DNA from: Candidatus Omnitrophota bacterium | GTDB lineage: Bacteria; Hinthialibacterota; Hinthialibacteria; Hinthialibacterales; Hinthialibacteraceae | Assembly (NCBI GenBank): GCA_016934335.1 | Contig: JAFGTC010000218.1 | Coordinates: 1 to 58,757 of the forward strand | DNA length: 58,757 bases | Reading direction: 5' to 3' | Part shown: positions 28,062 to 38,500 of the stretch, in pieces | Numbering within the stretch: the first letter of the stretch is position 1 | Layout: each line of letters starts with the position of its first letter | Made by a program: the position numbers and the translations under genes | Notes under the pieces: generated by a model | Told to the model about the DNA's origin: nothing | The model's input: only the letters and a program-made list of their open reading frames with translations | Databases searched by the model: none

Positions 28062-29423
28062 ATGCCGAAATTCTGCCGCCTGATTTTGTGGATGATCTTA
28101 GGGGCGCCTTTGTTGATCTGGACGGAAGAATCCCCCCGCCTTCCTGTATTGGAACTTCACCAGGCTGTTTCCGCCGCTTTGAAGGATAATTTTGCAGTCA
28201 AAGCCGCCGCCGCCGATCAACAGTCGGCGCGCTATGATGTATCGGCGTCCTACAGCGCCTTCCTGCCGCATGTTTCCATCCAAAGCGTCGGCAGCCGGAC
28301 GGAGTCGAAGCGATTTGAAGAATCCTTTTTCACCGCCGGTTTGGCGGGAGACTCGTACTACAATCGCATTCAAATGTCTCAGCGCATCCTGGATTTCTCT
28401 GAACTGCGCAATATCTCCATCGCGAAATTTCGAGAGCAAGCCGCCCAATGGAAGACCAAGGACGAACAGCAAACGACCACAGCCGGCGTCATCTCGTCCT
28501 ATATGGAAGCGCTTCGAGGCCGGGAGTTGATGAAAGTCCAAGATCAGCGTCTTGATTTCACAAAAAAGCAATTTGCCGTAGCGCAGGCGCAGCATCAAGC
28601 AGGTTATCGGACAAAGAGCGACGTGCTGCAAGCGCAACTCGCTCAAACGCAGGCCCGCCAGGATTTGGAATTGGCGCGGCTGGTTATGAATCGTGCTCAA
28701 TCGCAGCTCAATCGGCTGCTTGGCCGCCCCGCCAGCCGGCGATATCGATTGACGTCCGGTTATGTCTCCGATTTCGATTTGGCATTAGTCCTTCCGGAAA
28801 TGACGACGCAAGAAGAGAAATTATTGGAACTGGCCCGCGCGTCGCATCCTTCCGTCCGGGTGGCGCAATTGATGGTGGAGGAATCCAAAGAAGCGTTGAA
28901 GCAGGCTCGAGATCGCTTCTCGCCGACTCTCTCCCTGAGCGGATATTGGGGCTATTACGACACCGGCTATCCGGATTTTGCAACGGAAGACTGGCAGGTT
29001 CAGATGATGCTCCAAGTGCCGGTTTTTGAGGGCGGCGGCCGCATCGCGCGCGTTCGCGCCCTCCAAAGCCGCCTGGTCGCGGATGAAATGCGCCTGGGGG
29101 ATGTAATCGCCGAAATCCAGAATCGCGTGGATTTGGGCATTCTCACTTTTCAAGAAGAATATCACCGCCATCAAACCGCTTTGGAAGCCGAGATTGTGGC
29201 GCAGGAAAATTATGCGTTGGTCATGAACCGCTATGAAAGCGGCGTAGCCGACAGCCTGGAACTCACGCAGGCATTAACCGGTCTGGTTTCCAGCCGGCAG
29301 GAGATCGTGATGACGCGCTATAATTCATTGGTAGTCTTCACAGATCTGCTCCGATCATTGGGAACGATTCCCATCGACGAGTCTCGCTATCAAAATCACC
29401 ATTGGTTGATGCGCATCGAGTAA
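28062..29423 (+). CDS. TolC-family outer-membrane channel protein
   Basis: This is a protein of about 453 residues with a signal peptide (CRLILWMILGAPLLIW) and two OEP-type coiled-coil repeats. LELHQAVSAALKDNFAVKAAAADQQSARYDVSASYSAFLPHVS is the usual start, abbreviated here as the ALKDN and FLPHVS motifs. VAQAQHQAGYRTKSDVLQAQ and VMNRYESGVADSLELTQA are the paired helical repeats. Members form trimeric outer-membrane tunnels for type I secretion or efflux. ATG 28062 is chosen because GAGGAG precedes it; a TTG at 28020 would add 14 residues. It is convergent with a HlyD-type adaptor gene 8 bases away and close to the giant-protein cluster. Confidence 0.88.
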   Translation: MPKFCRLILWMILGAPLLIWTEESPRLPVLELHQAVSAALKDNFAVKAAAADQQSARYDVSASYSAFLPHVSIQSVGSRTESKRFEESFFTAGLAGDSYYNRIQMSQRILDFSELRNISIAKFREQAAQWKTKDEQQTTTAGVISSYMEALRGRELMKVQDQRLDFTKKQFAVAQAQHQAGYRTKSDVLQAQLAQTQARQDLELARLVMNRAQSQLNRLLGRPASRRYRLTSGYVSDFDLALVLPEMTTQEEKLLELARASHPSVRVAQLMVEESKEALKQARDRFSPTLSLSGYWGYYDTGYPDFATEDWQVQMMLQVPVFEGGGRIARVRALQSRLVADEMRLGDVIAEIQNRVDLGILTFQEEYHRHQTALEAEIVAQENYALVMNRYESGVADSLELTQALTGLVSSRQEIVMTRYNSLVVFTDLLRSLGTIPIDESRYQNHHWLMRIE

Positions 29424-29431
29424 TACAGCCA

Positions 29432-30289
29432 TCATTGCGGAACGTCGATTTGAATCGGCGCCTGCTTCTTGATCGGCAGGCGGACCTGGCACCTCAATCC
29501 AGACGGCAGCCGGCGATAGGGATTGGCCAGCTCTAAACGAATCCCAAACGTTCCGCTGGCGGCTTCCAAAACCTGATCGACAATAACGACCGCGGCCGTA
29601 AGGCGGCCGGCGACCGGCAATTCGGGAACAATTTCCGCGATCATACCTTTTTCGACGCGCCCCCAAATATCAGTTGGAGCGATCACCTCGACATTGAGCG
29701 GATCAATTTGCGCGATTTTGACAATCGGCTCCTGCTCCACCCGTTCGCCTTCAGACAAAAATCGGTCGGTCACGACGCCGTTAATCGGCGTGCGAATGAT
29801 GCGTCTTTCTACAAGCACCTGCGCCTGCTTATATTCCAACTCGGCCAACCGGTGTTGATCAACGGCGTTCTGCAGTTCTTTTTCGGCGATTCTCCAATTG
29901 GTTTCGGCTTCGTCCAGGGCATAAAACGTCGTCGCTTCTTTTTGATAAAGATCTTGATTACGAAGATATTCCCGCTCGGCAAAATCTCGCCGCGTCTGCC
30001 AGAGATCAATGGTAGTGAGGATTTCGAAGCGCGCTTTGACCAATAGAAGATTAGCCCGCTCCAGGCGAGAATCCAATTGGGCGACGATGTCGCCCTTCTG
30101 AACAAAATCCCCCCGTTCGACTGGAATCGATTCGATCACTCCAACGCTATTGGATCCGATTTCTACTTCGCGATAAGGCGTCAAAAATCCATCCAGAACC
30201 ATGACATCCGGCGATTCATTCTCTTGAGCCAAAACGATTGGGGAGATCATGACGAAAACAATGAGAGAGCCGGTCGAAATGAATCTCAT
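29432..30289 (-). CDS. HlyD/RND-type periplasmic adaptor
   Basis: This is a protein of about 285 residues with a signal peptide ending VLA/Q. It shows the barrel-sandwich half-motifs GVIESIPVERGDFVQKGDIVAQLDS in outline and RIIRTPINGVVTDRFLSEGERV, separated by a coiled coil of about 90 residues (RREFAEREYLRNQDLYQ-like). A beta-barrel domain follows. Such adaptors connect an inner-membrane pump to a TolC channel. ATG 30289 is chosen because GGAAGGA precedes it and the signal peptide starts there. It is convergent with the TolC gene, and no RND pump or ABC ATPase lies next to it. Confidence 0.87.
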   Translation of the reverse strand: MRFISTGSLIVFVMISPIVLAQENESPDVMVLDGFLTPYREVEIGSNSVGVIESIPVERGDFVQKGDIVAQLDSRLERANLLLVKARFEILTTIDLWQTRRDFAEREYLRNQDLYQKEATTFYALDEAETNWRIAEKELQNAVDQHRLAELEYKQAQVLVERRIIRTPINGVVTDRFLSEGERVEQEPIVKIAQIDPLNVEVIAPTDIWGRVEKGMIAEIVPELPVAGRLTAAVVIVDQVLEAASGTFGIRLELANPYRRLPSGLRCQVRLPIKKQAPIQIDVPQ

Positions 30290-30620
30290 CTCAATATCCT
30301 TCCTTGGATGCAGCGGAAAAGCGCCGGAAAATGATTCATCCATTCAAAACACTATATCACGCCCGCTCGCGATATTAGAACTCTTTTTTTCGGATATACC
30401 CTCCTGATCGTCTTCTACTCGACGGCCGAAGATAATAAAGAACTAAAGATAAAACGGATTGACAAAGAAAACGCTTGACGCATGAACAAAAAAGAAGATA
30501 CAATCGAACAAGCGGATTATATATCAGGTAATATGATTTCCATCGATCGTTTTATTCATCGCCGTTGAAATAAGGAATGCTGGGAGTTGGAATTAAAAAA
30601 AATAAAGGCTGGGAAAATAC
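30290..30620. other. Divergent intergenic region ahead of the export operon
   Basis: About 330 bases between the HlyD-type adaptor (minus) and the DUF3467 gene (plus). It contains the strong promoter candidate at 30475-30504. The transcript would carry an untranslated leader of about 110 bases before DUF3467. No open frame is apparent. Confidence 0.5.
30475..30504 (+). promoter_or_regulatory. Putative sigma70 promoter of the DUF3467-HlyD-M50 operon
   Basis: TTGACG (30475-30480), an 18-base A-rich spacer and TACAAT (30499-30504) match consensus at 5/6 in both boxes. It lies about 116 bases before the DUF3467 start. Confidence 0.55.
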
Positions 30621-30935
30621 ATGGCTGCAGATCCTACGAAAAAAAACGATCATCCGGAGCCCAAAATCAATTGGGACGACTCTCAGATGAGAAGTTCTTA
30701 CGCCAACGTGTGCAACGTGACAGGAACTCGCGAAGAGATCGTTTTGCTGTTTGGAACGCATGAGAACTGGCATGCGGATCAAAAGGAAGTCAACGTGAAA
30801 CTGAGCGAGCGAATTATTCTCAATCCATTCGCCGCCAAGCGCATGCTTTTGCTGCTGAATCGAGCCGTCAAGCAGTATGAAGAGCGAATCGGGCCGATCA
30901 ACATCGATACGCAGCCTCCGGAAAAACTCGCCTAA
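30621..30935 (+). CDS. DUF3467 family protein
   Basis: This is a 104-residue cytoplasmic protein with no signal peptide or membrane helix. The sequence matches the DUF3467 pattern closely: SSYANVCNVTGTREEIVLLFG, then KLSERIILNPFAAKRMLLLL and a final helix VKQYEERIGPI. The biochemical function of the family is not known to me. It is the first gene after the promoter, 38 bases ahead of the GAF-HlyD gene, which places it in the presumed export operon. It could be an escort or chaperone of the giant protein; that is inference from position only. Confidence 0.85.
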   Translation: MAADPTKKNDHPEPKINWDDSQMRSSYANVCNVTGTREEIVLLFGTHENWHADQKEVNVKLSERIILNPFAAKRMLLLLNRAVKQYEERIGPINIDTQPPEKLA

Positions 30936-30973
30936 GATGAGTCGAACGTCTCCCGTCAACCGCTTGAATTAAA

Positions 30974-32854
30974 ATGGTTGATTCCGATTCTCGCTCTAAT
31001 CGACATTCTGGAGAAGAACCGTCCGTTCTTCTTGATGCGAATCTATGGCGCGGTCTGGCGGAGAGTCAAACCATCGAGGGTTTTTGCCGGCATTGGCTTC
31101 GCCTGCAATGCGGCATGCTCGAAGGCGTATACAGCGGCATGGTTGTGCAGGGGCCTCCCGACCAAGGCCCCTTCACTGCGGCGGCCTATTGGCCCGACCA
31201 GCTGAAAGAACCGGGAAATTTATCCAAAATCGCAGAAGACGCACTCAAAGAGCGCCGCGGCGTTGTTTTGGCCGGCGCCGCTGAAGTCGCGGCGGCGAAT
31301 TCCGCTCCCTATCACATTGCCTATCCCATTCGAATCGATGGAAAACTTTACGGCGCCGCCGCGTTGGAAATTGCGCCTCGCCCCCCCGATCAACTGCAAG
31401 TTCTCATGCGCCAACTGCAGTGGGGAATTGGCTGGCTGGAAAAAAAATATCTGCAAAAGAAAATCGAGAAGAACGCCGTCATACTTGAACGCACATCCTC
31501 GGCGCTGGATGTAGCCGCCGCCTCCCTCCAAGAGCCTCATTTTCAGCAGGCCGCCATGCTTTTCGCCACTGAAATGGCCGCTCGGCTCGGCTGCGACCGG
31601 GTCAGCGTCGGCTTTCTTCATCGCCGCCAAATCAAAATCGCCGCGCTCTCGCACAGCGCTCAGTTCGGTCAAAAAATGAATCTCCTGCGCTGCATCAGCG
31701 CCGCAATGGAAGAGAGCATCGATCAGGGGAAGACTCTGGTATATCCGGATCCTTCCGAACGAAGCGGCGTCATACTGCGCGAGCATGAACAACTGGCCCG
31801 GCAGTTCGATTCGGCCGCCATCTGCACGATCCCATTTTTGGATCGAAGCGGATCCGGATACGGCGCCGCGACGCTGGAGCGTTCCGCGGCGCCGCTTTTC
31901 GACGACTCGACGGTTTTGTTCTGCGAAACGGCGGCCCGCCTGGCGGCGCCGGCCCTGGAGGAGAAGCGAAAGAACGATCGGAGCATCTTCTCCAAGATCA
32001 AAGACGCATGCGTTGTTCAACTGGAAAAAATGTTCGGCGCCGGTCATTTAGTACGCAAACTGGCTGCGATTTTTTTGTTCGCTTTGATTGTTTTTTTCAC
32101 TTTCGCTCAAGGAGACTATCGCGTCACCGCCGACGCCGTCATCGAAGGCCTCATCCAGCGATCCATCACAGCCCCCTACAACGGATATATTGATGAAGCG
32201 AACGCCCGCGCCGGCGACGTCGTCCAGCAGGATCAGGTTTTATGCACCTTAGATGAACGCGACATGCGGCTCGAATATCTCCGATCCATCAGCCAAAAAG
32301 AACAATATTTGCGCCAATATCGCGAAGCCATGGCCGTCGGAAAATCGGCGCAAGGCAAAGTGATTCAAGAACAGATCAATCAGGCCGATGCTCAAATTGA
32401 ATTGCTCGAGAAGCAAATGGCGCGCGCTCGAATCCTAGCGCCCTTTGACGGGATTGTGGTGAATGGAGATTTAAGTCAATCCTTGGGCGCTCCCATTGAG
32501 CGAGGTCAAGTGCTTTTTGAAATGGCGCCTTTGAACGCATATCGAGTGATTTTGAAAGTGGATGAACGGGATATACGCCAAATTGAAGAAGGGCAGTCGG
32601 GGATGCTCGTCCTCGCCGCCATGACGAAGCAAACATGGCCGATCGTTGTGAATCACATCACTCCGGTTACTCGAGTTGAGGAAGGGCGAACCTTCTTTCG
32701 CGTGGAAGCCGGATTAGAGAAAAATACCGAAGCGCTGCGTCCGGGAATGGAAGGCGTTAGCAAAGTGTTGATCGGGCGGCGAAAACTGATCTGGATTTGG
32801 ACGCATGATTTGATCGATTGGGTTCGGATCTGGATTTGGACATGGCGGCCGTAA
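30974..32854 (+). CDS. GAF-like/HlyD fusion membrane protein
   Basis: This is a 626-residue protein. The cytoplasmic N-terminal about 340 residues look like one or two GAF-like sensor domains (YHIAYPIRIDGKLYGAAALE and LGCDRVSVGFLHRRQIKIAAL). A transmembrane helix at about 363-379 (AAIFLFALIVFFTFA) leads to a HlyD-type adaptor: half-lipoyl segment APYNGYIDEANARAGDVVQQ, coiled coil, second half ILAPFDGIVVNGDLSQSLGAP, and a beta barrel. A Trp-rich C-terminus (WIWTHDLIDWVRIWIWTWRP) is unusual. It follows DUF3467 and precedes the M50 fusion by 9 bases. It may sense a cytoplasmic signal and couple it to export. Confidence 0.82.
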   Translation: MVDSDSRSNRHSGEEPSVLLDANLWRGLAESQTIEGFCRHWLRLQCGMLEGVYSGMVVQGPPDQGPFTAAAYWPDQLKEPGNLSKIAEDALKERRGVVLAGAAEVAAANSAPYHIAYPIRIDGKLYGAAALEIAPRPPDQLQVLMRQLQWGIGWLEKKYLQKKIEKNAVILERTSSALDVAAASLQEPHFQQAAMLFATEMAARLGCDRVSVGFLHRRQIKIAALSHSAQFGQKMNLLRCISAAMEESIDQGKTLVYPDPSERSGVILREHEQLARQFDSAAICTIPFLDRSGSGYGAATLERSAAPLFDDSTVLFCETAARLAAPALEEKRKNDRSIFSKIKDACVVQLEKMFGAGHLVRKLAAIFLFALIVFFTFAQGDYRVTADAVIEGLIQRSITAPYNGYIDEANARAGDVVQQDQVLCTLDERDMRLEYLRSISQKEQYLRQYREAMAVGKSAQGKVIQEQINQADAQIELLEKQMARARILAPFDGIVVNGDLSQSLGAPIERGQVLFEMAPLNAYRVILKVDERDIRQIEEGQSGMLVLAAMTKQTWPIVVNHITPVTRVEEGRTFFRVEAGLEKNTEALRPGMEGVSKVLIGRRKLIWIWTHDLIDWVRIWIWTWRP

Positions 32855-32863
32855 GGAACAGGC

Positions 32864-35011
32864 ATGAAGGGATCGGTGTTCAGCCCCTCCTGGCATCGCG
32901 TGGCGCAACTCCAGCCTCGCCTGCGCGGGCATGCTCAGATTCATCGTCATTTTTATCGGGGAGAATTATGGTATGTTCTCCAAGATCACTCCTCGGGGCG
33001 AACGTATCGATTCACGCCGGTCGCCTATCAGTTTATCGGATTGATGGACGGGCGAGCCACCGTTCAGGAACTCTGGGAAAAGACAGTGGAAAGCTATAGG
33101 GATGACTCTCCCACTCAGGGAGAGATCATTCAGCTTCTCAGCCAATTGCATGCAGCCGACGCGCTGATCTGCAATGTCACGCCCAATGTGAACGAGTTGT
33201 TTCAACGCCGCCAAAAAATCAGCAGTCTGCAATGGAAGCAGCGCCTGTTTTCTCCTCTTTTTCTTCGCTTCCCTCTTTGGGATCCGGATCGATTTTTGTC
33301 TCGAACGGCATTTTTGATGCGTCCTTTATTCAGCCGCTTCGGCGCCTTTGTTTGGCTCGTATTGGCCGGTTCGGCGGCGCTTCTGGCCGTGCAGCATTGG
33401 CCGGAGCTTACCCGCAACGCCATGGATCGAATTTTATCCATGCAAAACTTATTGATACTTTCTCTCTTATACCCTTTCGTGAAGGCGTTCCACGAACTAG
33501 GGCACGCTTACGCCGTAAAAAGATGGGGCGGAGAAGTGCATGAGATCGGCATCATGCTGCTGGTCTTTATGCCGCTGCCGTATGTGGACGCTTCTTCGGC
33601 GTCGGCGTTTCGAGAAAAACGCCGGCGCATGTTCGTCAGCGCGGCGGGCATTATGGTCGAATTGTTTATCGCCTCGCTGGCATTGCATCTATGGCTGAGT
33701 TTGGAAGAGGGATATGTGAGGGCTGTATGCTTTAACATAATTGTAATCGCCAGCGTATCCACGCTATTATTTAACGGGAATCCTCTGCTTCGCTACGACG
33801 GCTACTATATTCTCTCTGACTACTTGGAAATTCAGAATCTGGCGCAGCGCGGCCTGCAATATTTAGGCTATTTATTTAAACGATACTTGTTTGGTTTAAA
33901 AGACATCAATGCACCCTATACGGGGCCGGGCGAACGGTTCTGGTTGATAGGATATTCGATTGCTTCGTTTTGTTACCGAATTTTGGTATACGCCGGCATC
34001 ATTCTGTTTGTTGCAGGAAAATTCTTTGTCATCGGCGTACTATTAGCAGCCTGGGGAGTGGTTACTATGCTTGTCCTGCCAGTATATAGGAGATTGTATT
34101 TTGTCATGTTCAGTCCCGCTCTTCGTCAAAAACGCGTTCGAGCCGTCAGCGCGTCGGTTCTTATGATTCTACTCGCGGCCGTTTTGCTTTTTATCGTTCC
34201 TTTCCCTTTGCGCAATCGCGTGGAAGGCGTAATCTGGGCGCCGCAAGAATCTCTGGTGCGCACCGGAACAAGCGGATTTGTGCATGAAATCAAAGCGCAA
34301 TCGAACGCCTGGGTGGAAAAAGGCGACCTTTTAATTGAATGCCGAGATCCGATGCTGGAAGCGCAAGTCAAGGTGATGAATGCGGAAATTCGCAGGCTTG
34401 AGGCGCAGTATGACGCGGAAATCCTTGAAGACAGAGTGAAAGCGGAAATCACTCGAGAGCAAATTCAGCAGACGAGAGCCGATCTGGCGCGCGCTCAAGA
34501 ACGCGCAGGCGATTTGTTAATCTGCAGCCCCAACACCGGCGTCTTTATCCTGCCCGGCGCTAAAGATCTTCCCGGCCTGTTTGTAAATCAGGGAGATTTA
34601 CTGGCTTATGTCTTAAATATTCAAACGCTGATTGTCCGCACAGTCGTCCCTCAATCGGAAGTAGATTTGGTACGCCATCGAACCGGCAAGGTCGACGTTC
34701 GATTGGTGGATTGTCTGGAGCGAAATATTTCCGCCCGTCTAAAGCGGGAAGTTCCCGGCGCGATAGAGCAGCTGCCCAGCACGATTCTCGGCAGCGCGGG
34801 GGGAGGAGAGATCGCCATTGATCCATGGGATCGGGAAGGTTTGAAGACGTTTGAGCGACTTTTCCAATTTGACATCGAACTGGCTCAAACGGTTCCAAAC
34901 GTGAAAGTGGGAGGGAGAGCCTATGTCCTGTTCGATCACGGTTCTTTACCTCTCGGCATGCAGTGGATTCGCAGTCTGCGTCTGCTTTTCTTGAGACGCT
35001 TCAATATATAA
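32864..35011 (+). CDS. PqqD-like/M50 metalloprotease/HlyD fusion
   Basis: This is a 715-residue protein. Residues about 20-105 resemble a PqqD-like peptide-recognition domain (ELWYVLQDHSSGRTYRFTP, IGLMDGRATVQELWE). A membrane-embedded M50 (site-2-like) protease follows, with zinc motif HELGH (His210-His214) and the second ligand Asp312 in NPLLRYDGYY. Several helices then lead to a HlyD-type adaptor: SLVRTGTSGFVHEIKAQSNA, a coiled coil near 515-560, ICSPNTGVFILPG, and a beta barrel. The ATG is preceded by AAGGA. It lies between the GAF-HlyD gene and the giant protein and probably forms part of its exporter; whether the protease cleaves the giant protein is unknown. Confidence 0.87.
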   Translation: MKGSVFSPSWHRVAQLQPRLRGHAQIHRHFYRGELWYVLQDHSSGRTYRFTPVAYQFIGLMDGRATVQELWEKTVESYRDDSPTQGEIIQLLSQLHAADALICNVTPNVNELFQRRQKISSLQWKQRLFSPLFLRFPLWDPDRFLSRTAFLMRPLFSRFGAFVWLVLAGSAALLAVQHWPELTRNAMDRILSMQNLLILSLLYPFVKAFHELGHAYAVKRWGGEVHEIGIMLLVFMPLPYVDASSASAFREKRRRMFVSAAGIMVELFIASLALHLWLSLEEGYVRAVCFNIIVIASVSTLLFNGNPLLRYDGYYILSDYLEIQNLAQRGLQYLGYLFKRYLFGLKDINAPYTGPGERFWLIGYSIASFCYRILVYAGIILFVAGKFFVIGVLLAAWGVVTMLVLPVYRRLYFVMFSPALRQKRVRAVSASVLMILLAAVLLFIVPFPLRNRVEGVIWAPQESLVRTGTSGFVHEIKAQSNAWVEKGDLLIECRDPMLEAQVKVMNAEIRRLEAQYDAEILEDRVKAEITREQIQQTRADLARAQERAGDLLICSPNTGVFILPGAKDLPGLFVNQGDLLAYVLNIQTLIVRTVVPQSEVDLVRHRTGKVDVRLVDCLERNISARLKREVPGAIEQLPSTILGSAGGGEIAIDPWDREGLKTFERLFQFDIELAQTVPNVKVGGRAYVLFDHGSLPLGMQWIRSLRLLFLRRFNI

Positions 35012-35573
35012 ACATTCCTTTCCCCGGCTTGCTTCATCTCCTTAGGTTCTAAAATATAAAGATCAATCTTAAAAAATCATTGACAAACAATAAAAAAGTC
35101 AGTAACTTATAGGCGGTATCTAGTAGATATGCGATATGGGAGTTATTTCTATAAAGATGTTTCCCTTCCTTCGGACAACTCCTATTCTGCATCATGCCGC
35201 CAATAAAGACCGCAGCATATTTTTAATGCTTTTTTTCTTTTGATTTAGGGTTTCCGCACGCTTGATTTTTTATGGGAATTTGGATGATTGATTGACAACA
35301 TAGACGGTATGTTGGGTAAGGATCGTTTTGTGTATGTTGCAAATCATTGAATCCTCTGATCAGCATATACAATTGTGTTGGTCAGGCTGTGCGAATTGAT
35401 AGAGACGCCGTCCTCGAAGTTTCTCCATGTTCATCGTCCTCTTTGTCGCGCTGCAGAATAAGGCTCTGCGCGAAATGCTTATCGACGATTTCCTGAAACC
35501 AACAGATTAACAGGTAAGATTGATCGACAAGGGTTTGATATTTGTCGTCGAACCCGAGATAGAGGAGAGTATC
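35012..35573. other. Long untranslated region ahead of the giant gene
   Basis: About 560 bases without a convincing gene. A TTGACA at 35080-35085 with TAACTT 17 bases later, and another TTGACA at 35292-35297 without a good -10, are weak promoter candidates. A long leader or a separate promoter for the giant gene is possible. The minus-strand open frame that spans its right end (to 35382) is a shadow of the giant gene. Confidence 0.4.
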
Positions 35574-38500
35574 ATGATCGATCAGACGAGCGTTATGATC
35601 CCGCGGCAACTCGCTTCCATGTACCACCGATGCAAGAAAAGAATATTCAAGGATCGATCCCGTCGTAACGGCCTTCTTTATACGCCCAGCCCCCGGCGAG
35701 CTCGCCCTGCGCATTTTGAAGCGATGGAAAGCCGAATCCTGCTGTCGGCGAATGATTTGATTCCGGGCATCGTCGCGGATGTTACCGCCGGTTTGGATGC
35801 ATGGGGGGATCAAATTCAGGAACTCATCGATAATGACAGTCATTTCGGCGAATATGTCCCCGGCGTTTTGGATTTCGATCCGGAGTCTCAGGAACAGTTT
35901 GTGCCGACAATGCGCGAATTGTTGGAGGCCGAAGTTGACATCGATGAAGATGGAGAGGTGGAAAGCGACTTTGTTGAATCCACCCTCAATGATATTGATA
36001 ATGCGGGAGACGGAGGCGGAGAAGTCGAATTCGGCGAATACTATCATCAATATTTTGTCGATCCCGTTCATGACTGGCTGGAAGCTTATTTTCCGCACGG
36101 TAGTGATGACGCTGACAAACTTAACAATTTTTTATATGAATTCGGGATATATCTAGAAAGTGATCCTCCTTTCCCATTCCCATACGATTACGATGATCTA
36201 GACCAAGAACCCCAGAACATATTTATTAGTCTGACGCCCACTCTCGACATGGAGGTGTCTCTGGACGATTCAAGAATCGTCTCCAATGAACTGCAATGGG
36301 ATATCGATTTCAGTCTTACTTTCAAGGAAGACTTTACCATTGATCTGGGGGCGCAGGCCGATGAACTGGAGATTGCCTTCCCCGATGAGAACACGAAGAT
36401 TGATTTACATTCCACAGTCGCTTTTTCGATAACCATCGGCATGGATGTTGACGAAGCAGAATTTTATTTGATTCCACTCAGCGAATTGGATATCCATGTA
36501 AAAACCCCGGATGACAATCTAACCAACACAGAGATCAACATAGGATTTCTCGGCGCAAAGACCGGCTCCGATGCAAATCAAAACTATTACAGTCTGAACA
36601 TGCCGGTCAAGAGCGTGGTGAAAGATCCAAGCGATCCGAAAGCGCTGGGATTCGAGAATGTGCCGGCTTCGTCCAGCGTCGGCGTCATAATCGCCGACGA
36701 ATCTCCGGACAGTTTCGTGCTGGAACACGACGTCGATTTCCTGCTCACTTTGGGCGACCATGATTTCGAAGCCGAGAAAATAGAGGTTACAGAAGAAAGT
36801 ACGCAAGAGCATGTCGAAGGAAGTTTAACAATCCCCGAGAACCAAACCATCGATGATCTCATCGAAGACATCGAAGACGCCGTCATCGCAGTAAATTCTG
36901 ATCTAGCGGAGTTGCTGACCATCGATGAAGACGGCGGAAAGATTCGCATCTCTCTGCCGGCGACCGATTCGGACCTGCTGGGATTTGACCAAGATCAATA
37001 TGCCGCCGATACGCTGATCGCTAGCAATGATCCTGTCGCCTTCGATTTTGATGATGATGTTGCGTTTTTGGTATCGCTCGACGGCGCGGTTCCCTACCTG
37101 ATTGTATTGCCGGAGACGGATTCGGCCCTGGACCATTTAGGTTTCGATCCCACAGCAACGGCAAGTTTACCTGATCTCACCGCAAATCAGGCGCCTGTTT
37201 TTCCCGTTGATCCGAATTTCTCGCTGACCATCACTGACGGAGGAGGCTCCACCGCTTCCGTTGGAATCGTTCTATCATCGCAAACCGATATAACGAATCT
37301 CATTTCGGCGATCAACGCCGAATTGGCGGCAAAGTCGTTTACAAAAGTCATCGCGGATAAACAAGACGGCAAAGTCGTTTTCAAAGATGACACGCCCGAT
37401 TCAAGTTTAACTTCGATCCAAGTTTCCGGGGGCGAAGAGATCGGTTTTGATGCAGTCCAAATTTCGGTTCTTTCTCTCACAGGCGATAATATAGATCTTC
37501 CTTCCGCGGAGGATGCGCATATAGATTTGTATCTAGACGGCGGCGCGACGCCGATCAAATTAACCATTGATATGTCGGGCGCTGCAACGCCCGATTCCGC
37601 CAGAGATGCGATTAACGCCGCCCTGCAGAACGCGGGAGTCAGCGAAATCGTCGCCGTGCATGACGGCTCAAAAATCACGCTCCAGTTGGATGAATCCAAT
37701 CCTGATGCAGATATCGACTCTTTCGAGATTGAAATTCCCAAAGTCACCGAAGGGAACGCCTCGCTCAATGATCTGGTTAAAGACATTGACCGTGCGTTGG
37801 ATGATCTTGGGATTACAGACATCGATGCATTGGCGAGCGGCGCGTCGATCAAATTGGATGCCACGGGGCATACGCTGGAGATTGTTAATACGCTCACTCT
37901 CGATGCAGATGGAAAAATCACGACATCCGATTTGGAGGACGTCAATTATGACGAGTTGTTCTCGGTGATCGATCCCGCAGGGGATCCATTGGCAAAATTC
38001 GACGTAAATCTGACCATAAAAGCCGATGCAGGCATTTATCAGACTGACGGCGCGACTCCCTATCGACCCGAGCATATTCTTAAAGTCGATATCAATCCTT
38101 TTACAGACACCGTCCTCGAAGATACGGAAGGAATCGATCGGCTTTCCTTTCTGATCACCGATGACGCCGACGATCCTCTTATACAAAATTTACGCAGCGA
38201 TCCCGACTCGATTATCGGATTCGACGAAATGCTGGATTTCAACGTTTTGGGAGCGTCGGAAGTTATCGCTCTGATCAGTCAATTGCAGGGATGGCTGGAT
38301 CGCCTGCAGCAGACCGAATGGTTGACCGGTTTTGAAACTCCCTTTACCGAATCGGCTTTGAGCGATTGGCTCGATCTTGGCGATATGATCGAAGACGCCA
38401 TGCTCATGGACGACGGCGACGACGGCTTCCAGCCGACTCCCGATCTCCCGGAAGGAGACATCGCAGATATCGGGAAATTATTGGATTATATAACAATCAA

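Noticed and set aside
31220..32047. Minus-strand open frame of 275 codons opposite the GAF-HlyD gene
   Set aside because: It lies wholly within a real gene on the other strand; its sequence resembles no family and it is a typical shadow of GC-rich coding sequence.
35520..35573. Upstream TTG start for the giant gene
   Set aside because: It has no Shine-Dalgarno sequence, while ATG 35574 has GAGGAG at a proper distance; the extra 18 residues add no motif.
35382..36098. Minus-strand open frame of 238 codons at the start of the giant gene
   Set aside because: It overlaps the well-supported N-terminus of the giant protein (LEPR-XLL-like region), has no recognisable motif and no ribosome-binding site.
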